Shown: positions 1 through 7,936 of the stretch, piece by piece | Numbering within the stretch: the stretch's first letter is position 1 | Layout: the number at the start of each line of letters is the position of its first letter | Origin: Lentisphaeria bacterium | Lineage (GTDB): Bacteria > Verrucomicrobiota > Lentisphaeria > Victivallales > UBA1829 | Assembly (NCBI GenBank): GCA_017629515.1 | Contig: JAGBXB010000076.1 | Location: 1-41,697, forward strand | Length of the DNA stretch: 41,697 bases | Direction: 5' to 3' | Notes under the pieces: model-generated | What the model was told of the DNA's origin: nothing | The model's database searches: none | Seen by the model: the letters and a program-made list of their open reading frames with translations, nothing else | Program-made: the position numbers and the translations under genes

Positions 1-1231
1 CAAAAGGATTATCCCTGTAAAAAAGACGCGCGGTAATGATGTAGGCAACAGCAATCAGAAAAATATCCACAAGGGGATGTACGGCAATAAACAAATATTT
101 TTTATGGGGGACTTTGATTCCATTGGAAATAATGGTGGCGGCATCATAAAATTCAATGGTGGCAAAACGCACAACGAAAAAGAGTACGGTAAGGAGAATG
201 GCAAAACTCAAAAACAACATTCTGTCGCTGAAAAAGACTGCCACCATAGCCCCGCCAGCCATGAGAAATGCCAGGATATAAAGGGTGTAGGCTGTTTTCC
301 TCTGGTCCTTTGTTTCATCTTGGATACGGTGATGGATATGATCATGATCTCCGGTCATAACACCAACTCCGGGTTCTTTATGGATATATTTGCGGGAAAG
401 TCTGCGGCAGATGGCAAGAAATACATCGAAAACAGGAACTCCCATTGCAAGAAGAGGAACCAGAAGGGAGGTAAATGTTGCCGTTTTAACCGATTCCATC
501 ATACTGAAATAAGCGAAAAATGTTCCGATAAACAAACTGCCAGTATCCCCCATAAAAATCTTTGCAGGAGAAAAATTATACTTCAAAAACCCCAGCAATG
601 CACCACAGAAAATAATCATAAGCATAAGATTATCCGGAGCAGAACCGGATATAAAAAACCATATTGCAAGAGAAAATGCGGAAATGGAGGCTAAACCGGC
701 GGCCACACCATCCATCCCGTCAATCAGATTGAATGCGTTAGTTATACCGATCACCCAGAAAATGGTCAAAGGCAATGCAAGATATACGGGAAGAGAAAAA
801 CCAAGCAGAGAGTTATATCCGGCTCCGGAAACATAAAAAAACACAGCAACAATAAGCTGTACGGCTAATTTGAGTTTACTGGAAAGTTCATATCTGTCAT
901 CCAGAACCCCTAATACAGTAATTACCGAAAGCGGTATACCCAACTGAAACAAAAGAGCCTTTCTGACAAAAAAAACACCACCGCCACCTTGCAATCCGCC
1001 AGTAAGGATAAAATAGAGAATGGTAATGACACCAAAAGTAATAATAAAAGCCAATCCGCCCCCTCTGGGCACAACTTTTTCGTGCTGATGCCGCCCTCTG
1101 GGAATATCCACAAGGCCGAACAGAGGAAGAATGGTGATCAGGACTCTTGTCAGGAACAGCGAAAGACATATAGAGGCAAGAAAAAGCAGTACCCCCAACA
1201 GAATACGTGGCATCATATAAAATTCAGGCAT
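1..1231 (-). CDS. WecA/TagO-family undecaprenyl-phosphate sugar-1-phosphate transferase (partial, C-terminus off left edge)
   Basis: Multi-span membrane enzyme that transfers a sugar-1-phosphate, probably GlcNAc-1-P, from its UDP form to undecaprenyl phosphate. This is the first step of a surface glycan. I translated the minus strand from an ATG at 1231, preceded by AAAGGA; 410 residues are visible. Family motifs appear in order: RGGG near the N-terminus, DDRYELS, NAFNLIDGMDG, GDTGSLFIG, and the HDHIHHRI loop that marks the WecA branch rather than MraY. After the usual family length (about 350 residues) the protein continues with a further hydrophobic stretch, VHPLVDIFLIAVAYIITARL, so it is longer than a plain WecA. 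It has its own promoter and is not obviously in the operon of the macroglobulin gene upstream. The exact sugar is unknown. Confidence 0.9.
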   Translation of the reverse strand, partial: MPEFYMMPRILLGVLLFLASICLSLFLTRVLITILPLFGLVDIPRGRHQHEKVVPRGGGLAFIITFGVITILYFILTGGLQGGGGVFFVRKALLFQLGIPLSVITVLGVLDDRYELSSKLKLAVQLIVAVFFYVSGAGYNSLLGFSLPVYLALPLTIFWVIGITNAFNLIDGMDGVAAGLASISAFSLAIWFFISGSAPDNLMLMIIFCGALLGFLKYNFSPAKIFMGDTGSLFIGTFFAYFSMMESVKTATFTSLLVPLLAMGVPVFDVFLAICRRLSRKYIHKEPGVGVMTGDHDHIHHRIQDETKDQRKTAYTLYILAFLMAGGAMVAVFFSDRMLFLSFAILLTVLFFVVRFATIEFYDAATIISNGIKVPHKKYLFIAVHPLVDIFLIAVAYIITARLFYRDNPF

Positions 1232-1268
1232 ATCATTTCCTTTTATTTTTCTACTGTATTCCGGATTC

Positions 1269-1286
1269 AATTTCAAGACTGAAATT
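1269..1286 (-). promoter_or_regulatory. Short hairpin in the leader of the WecA-like gene
   Basis: Perfect 7-bp inverted repeat AATTTCA / TGAAATT with a 4-base loop, lying between the promoter and the start codon of the WecA-like gene. It could be a small leader hairpin or an operator. It is AT-rich and may be chance. Confidence 0.25.
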
Positions 1287-1332
1287 CCGTTACAGCAAAA
1301 TTTTTACAAAATTTAATTACCTCATTCTACAA

Positions 1333-1360
1333 AATATACCACACTTTTTTTCTTTGTCAA
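1333..1360 (-). promoter_or_regulatory. Sigma70-type promoter of the WecA-like gene
   Basis: On the minus strand TTGACA (1360-1355) is followed after 16 bases by TATATT (1338-1333). The -35 is a perfect consensus and overlaps the TGA stop of the macroglobulin gene. The start codon at 1231 lies about 95 bases downstream of the predicted transcription start. Confidence 0.7.
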
Positions 1361-4300
1361 TCCTGTTTTGCTTTTATTATATTAATAAAACTTTCAGTAT
1401 TGGCTCTTAAAAGCGGGGCATATTCTCCTTTTCCTGTTGCAGGCAAGGCTGTATAGATACCGGGAAGCTGAGCGCGTATCTCATAGGAAATATTCCCCTT
1501 TCCCCGGGCAAGATTGCGTAAGAAAAAGTCCGCAGAGCTTTTTCCGTACTCACAATAGACTGGTACAAATGAATCCCATTTATAACCACTGACACTTTTC
1601 ACATATTCAAATCCCGCGGGCAACGGGTCTTTCAGAGAGACATAATCATAATCATTACCGCTTTCCGTGATAAGTTCCACTTCTACAATATCCCCGACTT
1701 GAATAAATTCCCCCGCTGAAAGTTTTTTGCGGATAAATTTTTCCTCATTTACTTTTACGGGTGCCCCTTTGCCATCCACCATGAAAGAAGAACTTTTTAC
1801 AGGAATCTTTTTATAGTAATTGCGTTTGAGTTTCAATTCTTTACCGGAGGAAGTGATTTTATCCTCCAGAGAAAAACAGGAAAGGGCAAAATGATAAAGC
1901 AAAGAACCTTTCCCCGTATAAGATATGGATAAAGTATTTACTCCTTCGTGTAAAAACTTCTTTCCTTCCGGAGATTTTTCTTCCATGGAAAAGGAAATCC
2001 CTTTCCATATATTTTTCCTGTCTGTTTTCACCTTTTTCCATTCTTTACCGTTCAAGACGATCCGTATATCCATTTCCACATTTATTTCCTGATTTTTCAG
2101 CATATATTCCCCGAGAGATTGTAAAACTTTCCCCAGACTTCTTGTGGAATTCCGCCAGGGGGAATATTGGATATTTACCGCAAGATACCGGGCAAGAGCG
2201 GTACACAGAGGGGAAGAAGGTTCTTCATCCAGAAGAAGAGAAAGGAAAGCAGAATTTGTCATATTTTCATTTCCGTACCAGAAACAGGAGAAAGAAACGG
2301 GAACAGCAAGATATGCAGTTCCATTTTCTTTATTTTCCTCCAGGAATTGATACAGATTACGGAGGATCTCTTTCCTTTGCGGAGAATTCTTTTTCAATGT
2401 TTTCCCCAGCAGGGCAAGAGCATAAGGAGAAAGTATATTTTTCTTTTCCAGAAGTTTTTCCTCCATTGGAGGAACGCTTCTGCCGCATTGTGTCATTACT
2501 TTCAATACCAGCGCATCCGTATCAGAGGGCAGTGCTTTTTTCCGGTTTATTGCAATAAGACGGTTTTCCATATATTTTTCCAGATATTTCAAACCTTTTT
2601 CAAGAGCAGGATCCTTCTTTTCTTTCTTATATTCTTTCAGAATCCAAAGAGCCTCAACAGCTTCCGCTGTTGTATCCGGATAAGACTGTTCAAAATTTCC
2701 CCCGAACCAGCCCCAGCCGCCATCAGAATTCTGCATGGCACAAAGCATTTTTTCCCCGTCGGCAAGATTTTTACGGAAAAGATTTTCTGTATAGACCACC
2801 ACATCATTTTTCCATAAATATTCTTTCCACAATGGGTCAAGATTTGTTGGAGCAAAAGAAAGATCATCGAAAGAAAGTTTCAATATATCCAGAACCTTTT
2901 TCGCCGCAACAGCCGGAATATATTTACTGACAACAGCAAATACATTTTTACTTTTTTCCGCTGCAAGAAAAGGCAGCAATCTCATAGCGGGGGCGGCTAT
3001 GGAAGAAGCCAGATCCAGTGTGAGGAAAAGGGAATCTTTTCTTCTTTTTTCCGGAACAGAAAAAGATACAGTTTTTGTTTTTGTCTTTTTGTCCACACTT
3101 CCGCCATACAGAATGGTTTTGGGAGAACCTTTCACAAGGACAGGAAGTTTCAGAAGAAGTGCGTCACTTTTCCGGCTTATACTGTCCCATGCTTTCAAAG
3201 TAAAACTCCCCTCCCCTGTCTGCATTGCTTTAATGGGGAAAGATATTTTCTTATACCCATTGGCGGGAAGCAGAAAAGTGCCTTTTTCCCCTTTTCCGGC
3301 AAGAGAAACAAAGGCAGTATTGCTCTGTAAAGAAAAGGTCGTTTTCATCTCCTTATCTGTCAGATTATGAAAATGGGCGACAAGAGTACTTTCATCTCCA
3401 TTGATCAGAAACCGGGGGAGAGTAAGGCGGCACATCAGGTCTTTTCTTACAGTAAATTCTGTCTTTGCTTCACCAACGCGGTTATCCGAAGTCAATCCCC
3501 AAACACGGATGTGCCAGGCAGTCAGGTCATCGGAAACAGGAATATATACTACTGCTTTTCCATCTTTTCCCACTTCTTTTCTGCCGATCCACAATAAGGA
3601 ATCCACAAAATTTTCCCGAATATTTATGGATCCCCCACGGTTTTCTTCCGAAGGACCTCCGGAAGCATCCATTTTTTCTTTTCTGCGGAAAGCAGCCATT
3701 GCAGGAGCAGAAGAATTCATTATTCTCAAAGAAACGGCTTCTGCATGCCCCATACTCTCCATATCATGATTTTCCCCCTCCGGAATTCCTTTATTGCTCA
3801 ATCCGTTACAGTTTTTCTCCGGAAGAAACCATAAAGTCCAGAAGGGATGGATATTGGGGATGAAACTGCCTTTATGAACAGGGATATAAGAAGTCATAAC
3901 ATTTTCCATTCTGCTGAAAAACTGCCGTTTCCAACCCCAGAAGAAGGAGAAAATATTTGCCGTATTTCCGGAGGAGAACTGTTCCAGTTTCCGGTCATAA
4001 ACGGCAAGAGTAAATACTCCCTGCACGGGAAATCCTTTTGCATCCTGTAAAAGGATTTCCACAGGGAGTATTTTTCCCGGCTGTACTGTTTTTTCTGGCG
4101 GACGCAACTGGATATCCATTCTCTTTTTTTCCGGGGGAACAGGTATATTCATCTTTTCCCTGTAAACTTTTCCCTCACGGATGGTAATGACCTCAAAAAA
4201 GGTATTGGGATAATCTTTTTCCGTGATCGGCATTTCCACAACGGTACTTTTTCCCGGCATAAAGATTTTTTCCATATTATTTTCTCTTTCCGGATGCCGG

Positions 4301-7300
4301 AAAAGATAAAAAGTACCATTTTCTTTATTGGATGAAAGAAGGATCTGTACATTCTCTCCGGGAGCGTAACACTCCTTGTCCCGTATGATCTCCAGGGGGT
4401 ATTCTGTAAAAAGTTCTTCCTTATTCTTTTCATTTTTTTTCTCCATTCCCCGCACAAAAATAACATGGGAGGCTGTTTGTTTTCCTTTTGGAGTAATTAC
4501 TTCCGCTTCCAGAAGATAAGAAGCACTTTCAGTCAATGAAAAAACAAAATTTTCTTCCGTAAGGGGAAATTTTGCCTTTTTCAAAAGTTTCCCCTTTACA
4601 GGTAAATGATCATTCCCCATTTTTCTTGTATAAAGGGAATAGATCACAAATCCATTTTCCACTTTTTCCCCATCCGGAGAGTAAACGCTTACTTTTGGAG
4701 TTATGATTTCTCCGGGAGCATAAAACCCCCTTCCGCATAAAATATATACATGGAATTTATTATTGCTTATCGTGACGGACGCACTTGCCGTAACAATGGA
4801 ATAGGAAGCGTCTCTGATTTCTGCTTTTATGGTATAGAGAGAATCTTTTCCCGCAAAGCGTTTTGTGATTTTTTCCGGTACTGTTACTGCGCCTTTCCCC
4901 TCGTTATCCCCCTGCACCACTCCTTCCATGACCAATTCATTTCCTGAATTTGCCCAATGGACAGGGGCAATGGCGGGCATCCAGCGTTTTCCGCAGTAAA
5001 AATATCCTTTTCCATAGAGGAAGTCATAGGGGGCGGAAAGAGGAAATGAAAAAAACTTTTCTTTCCGGTATATTTTATAGGAAATTTTTGCGTCCCTCAT
5101 AGGGTCGCCAGTATAATATTTCCCCTGCAAAACAAAACGGATCTTTCCGCCATTTTCCACGATGGAAGGATCTGTTGAAATTTTCAACTCATAATCCTTT
5201 TTCTTAAACTCTTCCACCCGGAATGTGATCAAGCCGTTTTTTCCATAAATGCGGTATGTACCCAAAGGAGCATCTTCCGGGATCTTTACGGAATCTGAAA
5301 AGGAACCATTTTTTTCATCCGGAACAAGTGTTTTTTCATATAATTTTGTATTTCTTGCTCCCCGGATGCTTACAAGATATTTTCCGGGAACTTTTTCCTT
5401 TGTTTCCGGAGAATAGGAGGGCGTCCTTATGTAGCCTGTAAAATATACAGTATCCCCCGGCTTGTAAATGGGGCGGTCGGTAATGAAAAAAACTTTTCTT
5501 CTTTCCGGAAAGGAAGAAATACGGAATGATCCATTTACATTATGTACTCTCATAAAAAGAGGATATTCTTCATCAAAGGAGACAAGAAAAGATGAGGCAA
5601 AATTTTTCTCATAAGGAATGATAAATGAGCCGTCCTTATCTGTAACAAACTCTTTTTTCCCGGAAAGGATCTTACTTCTTCCTCCAAACTCTTTTACTTC
5701 ACGGGGATTTCTGGCATATATATACCGGTATGTATGGAAAAAGATTTTTTTCCCTGGCAGAGCCTCTCCTGTTTTTGCGTTACAGAAAAGAATTCTTGTT
5801 CCATCCGGGGTGTTTCCGGATAAAAGGAGACCTTTGGTCACACAATAAAGAGTTTCACAAACAGTTCCCTCTTTCAATTTTACTGTAACAAGATAAACCC
5901 CTGCTTTCTTTATTTTGTCAAGTGGGATCTTCACCCCCGTATTTATATGCCCTTTCCGGGGATTCAATTTCCATTCAAAGGAGTCGATCCTGCTCCCTTC
6001 AGCCAATTCTTTCCAGGGGGAAGTATTGCGTAAATATTGGTTTCTGTTATTGGTAAAATAACTGTGATCCATAAAAGAATAGAGATTATTTGGAACTCTT
6101 TCCCCCGCAAGAGACCGCTTGGATAAAAAGATATCGTATAACTTTTTCCAATCCAGTTTCCGGACAGTAACACTGGCACTTTCCGCATTACGGTAAATCA
6201 ATTTGATTGCGGCTTCTTCTCCCTCCACAGACATTTTCACAGGAAGAAGCATCCCGGAATTGCCGGTTATATTTTTGATTTCGTTCAAAATATTTTTATT
6301 TCCCGGATTTTTTTTCAGGGCTTTCCTGTAATACTGCACCGCTTTTTCCAACTGCAAACGGGAAGAAAAAATACGCGCAAGAAGCAGAAAATTTTCCGAC
6401 TCACGGAAAAGCCTGATATAATTATATTCCTCCGGCAAAGTAATTTTTTTTACTCCGGAAGCAAGGCGGCAGATGGATTCATTCTCCTTTAAGGAGCGCA
6501 ATTTTTCCATATTTTCTTCATAATTACAATACTCTCTTTTCAACTCCTCATCCAGAAAGGAAAAGTCGAATTCCTTATATAAAAAATCAGCAAAGAAAAG
6601 TTTGCCTTCTTTATATATGGAAGAGTTCACCGGAGCATGCTGCATTATTTCCCAGCAGTAACGCAATCTTTCCCCGTCATTAACGGCGTTCTCAAAAGAG
6701 ACAGGAATTTTATATAAAAGAGGTTCTCCCGCTTTATTTACCGGAGGCGGCGAAAAGGAGTAAGAAGAAATTTTATCATAGGAAGGAAAAATGGTAAGAC
6801 TTGTCAAATTCCGGTATTTCCATGTTTCCCCTCTGTCTTTTTTTAGATACTTTGCAAGTAAAGAGTAATATTTTCCTTTTGTAACTGGAGGAGTGTTGTC
6901 AAATTTTTTCTTTGCTTTGTAAAGGTGCTGCAAAATACGGATCCTGTCATATTCCTGTAAATGAACGCCTTCGGCACGCACGCCTCTGGGGTAGCCTCTC
7001 ACGATTTTTCCATCAAGGATATATCCATAAGAAAATCCGGGGCTCATATTTTCCAGCACGGAAAGATTTTCCGGGAAATGCTGCATCACAAAATCCAGTA
7101 AAGAAGATTGTTCCTTATATTTCCCCAGCCGGGCATAGGAATCATGGGCAAGGAGATAAATTTTTCCGGCAAGAGGATCGTCCGGCGTTTTCACCATTTT
7201 TTTCAAGGTTTCTTCTGCAAGGCGAGAAGCCTCCTTAAAATTATTTGCCCTGAATAATTTTGTTATTTCTGCAAGATTTTCCTTTATTTCCCCGCCTGCA

Positions 7301-7353
7301 AAAAGAGGAAAAAAAAGAAAAAAACTCCAAAAGAAAATAATGAAACTTTTCAC
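1357..7353 (-). CDS. Alpha-2-macroglobulin family protein lacking the thioester
   Basis: A 1998-residue exported protein, probably periplasmic or surface-attached. The start is GTG at 7353, preceded by GAGGA, and gives a signal peptide (MKSFIIFFWSFFLFFPLFAG) without a lipobox Cys. A TPR-like helix pair lies near residues 325-360. Macroglobulin domains follow, including the MG2-type motif YKPGDTVYFTG near 640, and the A2M core near 1235-1330 (ENFVDSLLWIG, DDLTAWHIRVWGLT). The alpha/alpha barrel (TED) domain follows, with SDGGWGWFGG near 1540. The C-terminus has the receptor-binding-like DPLPAGFEYV. Most bacterial relatives carry a CxEQ thioester at the start of the TED; here that place (about 1466-1472) reads AAEKSKNVF, with no Cys or Gln pair, so covalent trapping of proteases is unlikely. 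It is last in a run with the DUF302 gene (13-base gap) and the GH38 gene. E. coli YfaS is a known thioester-less relative. Confidence 0.92.
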   Translation of the reverse strand: MKSFIIFFWSFFLFFPLFAGGEIKENLAEITKLFRANNFKEASRLAEETLKKMVKTPDDPLAGKIYLLAHDSYARLGKYKEQSSLLDFVMQHFPENLSVLENMSPGFSYGYILDGKIVRGYPRGVRAEGVHLQEYDRIRILQHLYKAKKKFDNTPPVTKGKYYSLLAKYLKKDRGETWKYRNLTSLTIFPSYDKISSYSFSPPPVNKAGEPLLYKIPVSFENAVNDGERLRYCWEIMQHAPVNSSIYKEGKLFFADFLYKEFDFSFLDEELKREYCNYEENMEKLRSLKENESICRLASGVKKITLPEEYNYIRLFRESENFLLLARIFSSRLQLEKAVQYYRKALKKNPGNKNILNEIKNITGNSGMLLPVKMSVEGEEAAIKLIYRNAESASVTVRKLDWKKLYDIFLSKRSLAGERVPNNLYSFMDHSYFTNNRNQYLRNTSPWKELAEGSRIDSFEWKLNPRKGHINTGVKIPLDKIKKAGVYLVTVKLKEGTVCETLYCVTKGLLLSGNTPDGTRILFCNAKTGEALPGKKIFFHTYRYIYARNPREVKEFGGRSKILSGKKEFVTDKDGSFIIPYEKNFASSFLVSFDEEYPLFMRVHNVNGSFRISSFPERRKVFFITDRPIYKPGDTVYFTGYIRTPSYSPETKEKVPGKYLVSIRGARNTKLYEKTLVPDEKNGSFSDSVKIPEDAPLGTYRIYGKNGLITFRVEEFKKKDYELKISTDPSIVENGGKIRFVLQGKYYTGDPMRDAKISYKIYRKEKFFSFPLSAPYDFLYGKGYFYCGKRWMPAIAPVHWANSGNELVMEGVVQGDNEGKGAVTVPEKITKRFAGKDSLYTIKAEIRDASYSIVTASASVTISNNKFHVYILCGRGFYAPGEIITPKVSVYSPDGEKVENGFVIYSLYTRKMGNDHLPVKGKLLKKAKFPLTEENFVFSLTESASYLLEAEVITPKGKQTASHVIFVRGMEKKNEKNKEELFTEYPLEIIRDKECYAPGENVQILLSSNKENGTFYLFRHPERENNMEKIFMPGKSTVVEMPITEKDYPNTFFEVITIREGKVYREKMNIPVPPEKKRMDIQLRPPEKTVQPGKILPVEILLQDAKGFPVQGVFTLAVYDRKLEQFSSGNTANIFSFFWGWKRQFFSRMENVMTSYIPVHKGSFIPNIHPFWTLWFLPEKNCNGLSNKGIPEGENHDMESMGHAEAVSLRIMNSSAPAMAAFRRKEKMDASGGPSEENRGGSINIRENFVDSLLWIGRKEVGKDGKAVVYIPVSDDLTAWHIRVWGLTSDNRVGEAKTEFTVRKDLMCRLTLPRFLINGDESTLVAHFHNLTDKEMKTTFSLQSNTAFVSLAGKGEKGTFLLPANGYKKISFPIKAMQTGEGSFTLKAWDSISRKSDALLLKLPVLVKGSPKTILYGGSVDKKTKTKTVSFSVPEKRRKDSLFLTLDLASSIAAPAMRLLPFLAAEKSKNVFAVVSKYIPAVAAKKVLDILKLSFDDLSFAPTNLDPLWKEYLWKNDVVVYTENLFRKNLADGEKMLCAMQNSDGGWGWFGGNFEQSYPDTTAEAVEALWILKEYKKEKKDPALEKGLKYLEKYMENRLIAINRKKALPSDTDALVLKVMTQCGRSVPPMEEKLLEKKNILSPYALALLGKTLKKNSPQRKEILRNLYQFLEENKENGTAYLAVPVSFSCFWYGNENMTNSAFLSLLLDEEPSSPLCTALARYLAVNIQYSPWRNSTRSLGKVLQSLGEYMLKNQEINVEMDIRIVLNGKEWKKVKTDRKNIWKGISFSMEEKSPEGKKFLHEGVNTLSISYTGKGSLLYHFALSCFSLEDKITSSGKELKLKRNYYKKIPVKSSSFMVDGKGAPVKVNEEKFIRKKLSAGEFIQVGDIVEVELITESGNDYDYVSLKDPLPAGFEYVKSVSGYKWDSFVPVYCEYGKSSADFFLRNLARGKGNISYEIRAQLPGIYTALPATGKGEYAPLLRANTESFINIIKAKQD

Positions 7354-7366
7354 AAACAGTCCTCTC

Positions 7367-7876
7367 TTATTTCAAAAGCCCGTAAAGCATGGCTTTCTGT
7401 TCCGGAATGATATCATTATAAAATACTTCTGCCGTATTGCCGCCCACGATTCGGGTGAATAAAGGAAGATTCAACCGGCAAAGATATACTTTTCCATTTT
7501 TCTCATAAATGGCGATCTTACAGGGGATCATGCTTCCAATTTTTCTGCTTTCAGGCTCTTTCAGAAGTTTTGCAGCATATTTACTGCTGCAAAGTTCAAA
7601 GATCTGTATGCGTTCCCCTTCTTGCATTTTGGGCATACCGCATTGGACCTTCCGGCACAGCCACAGGGGATTTTTTGCCACATTTTCCGGCAGAAGTTTC
7701 ACCATTTCCTCAAAGGAGTACTTACACTCATATTCCGGCAATATATCATTCCGCAGAAAAAGGATTCCGGCAAGAAACATTGCCCCGATCCCGATAACGA
7801 ATCCGGCAAAGAGTGCAACATACAAAGAGTTTTTTTCACGATTCTTTCCTGATAAGATCTTTTCACATATACTCAT
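7367..7876 (-). CDS. DUF302 domain membrane protein
   Basis: A 169-residue protein with one membrane span near residues 19-41 and a soluble remainder that would face the periplasm. The C-terminal part (about 105-150) fits DUF302: IGSMIPCKIAIYEKNGKVYL followed by a variant of the conserved acidic end. DUF302 proteins are small and of unclear function. GGAGG is placed ideally before the ATG at 7876. It sits 60 bases after the GH38 gene and 13 bases before the macroglobulin gene, so it is almost certainly co-transcribed with the latter. Five Cys residues in the soluble part are more than usual for a small periplasmic protein. Confidence 0.75.
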   Translation of the reverse strand: MSICEKILSGKNREKNSLYVALFAGFVIGIGAMFLAGILFLRNDILPEYECKYSFEEMVKLLPENVAKNPLWLCRKVQCGMPKMQEGERIQIFELCSSKYAAKLLKEPESRKIGSMIPCKIAIYEKNGKVYLCRLNLPLFTRIVGGNTAEVFYNDIIPEQKAMLYGLLK

Positions 7877-7936
7877 ATACGACCTCCATTTTCTGTTGAT
7901 ATATATTGAGACAGCAACATTCAGAAAAGGTTTTTC

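Noticed and set aside
77..694. A 205-codon + strand frame at the left edge.
   Set aside because: Antisense to the WecA-like gene, whose catalytic motifs lie in the minus-strand frame.
144..1231. MraY identity for the left-edge gene.
   Set aside because: The HDHIHHRI loop and DDRYELS pattern match the WecA/TagO branch, and there are no peptidoglycan genes nearby.
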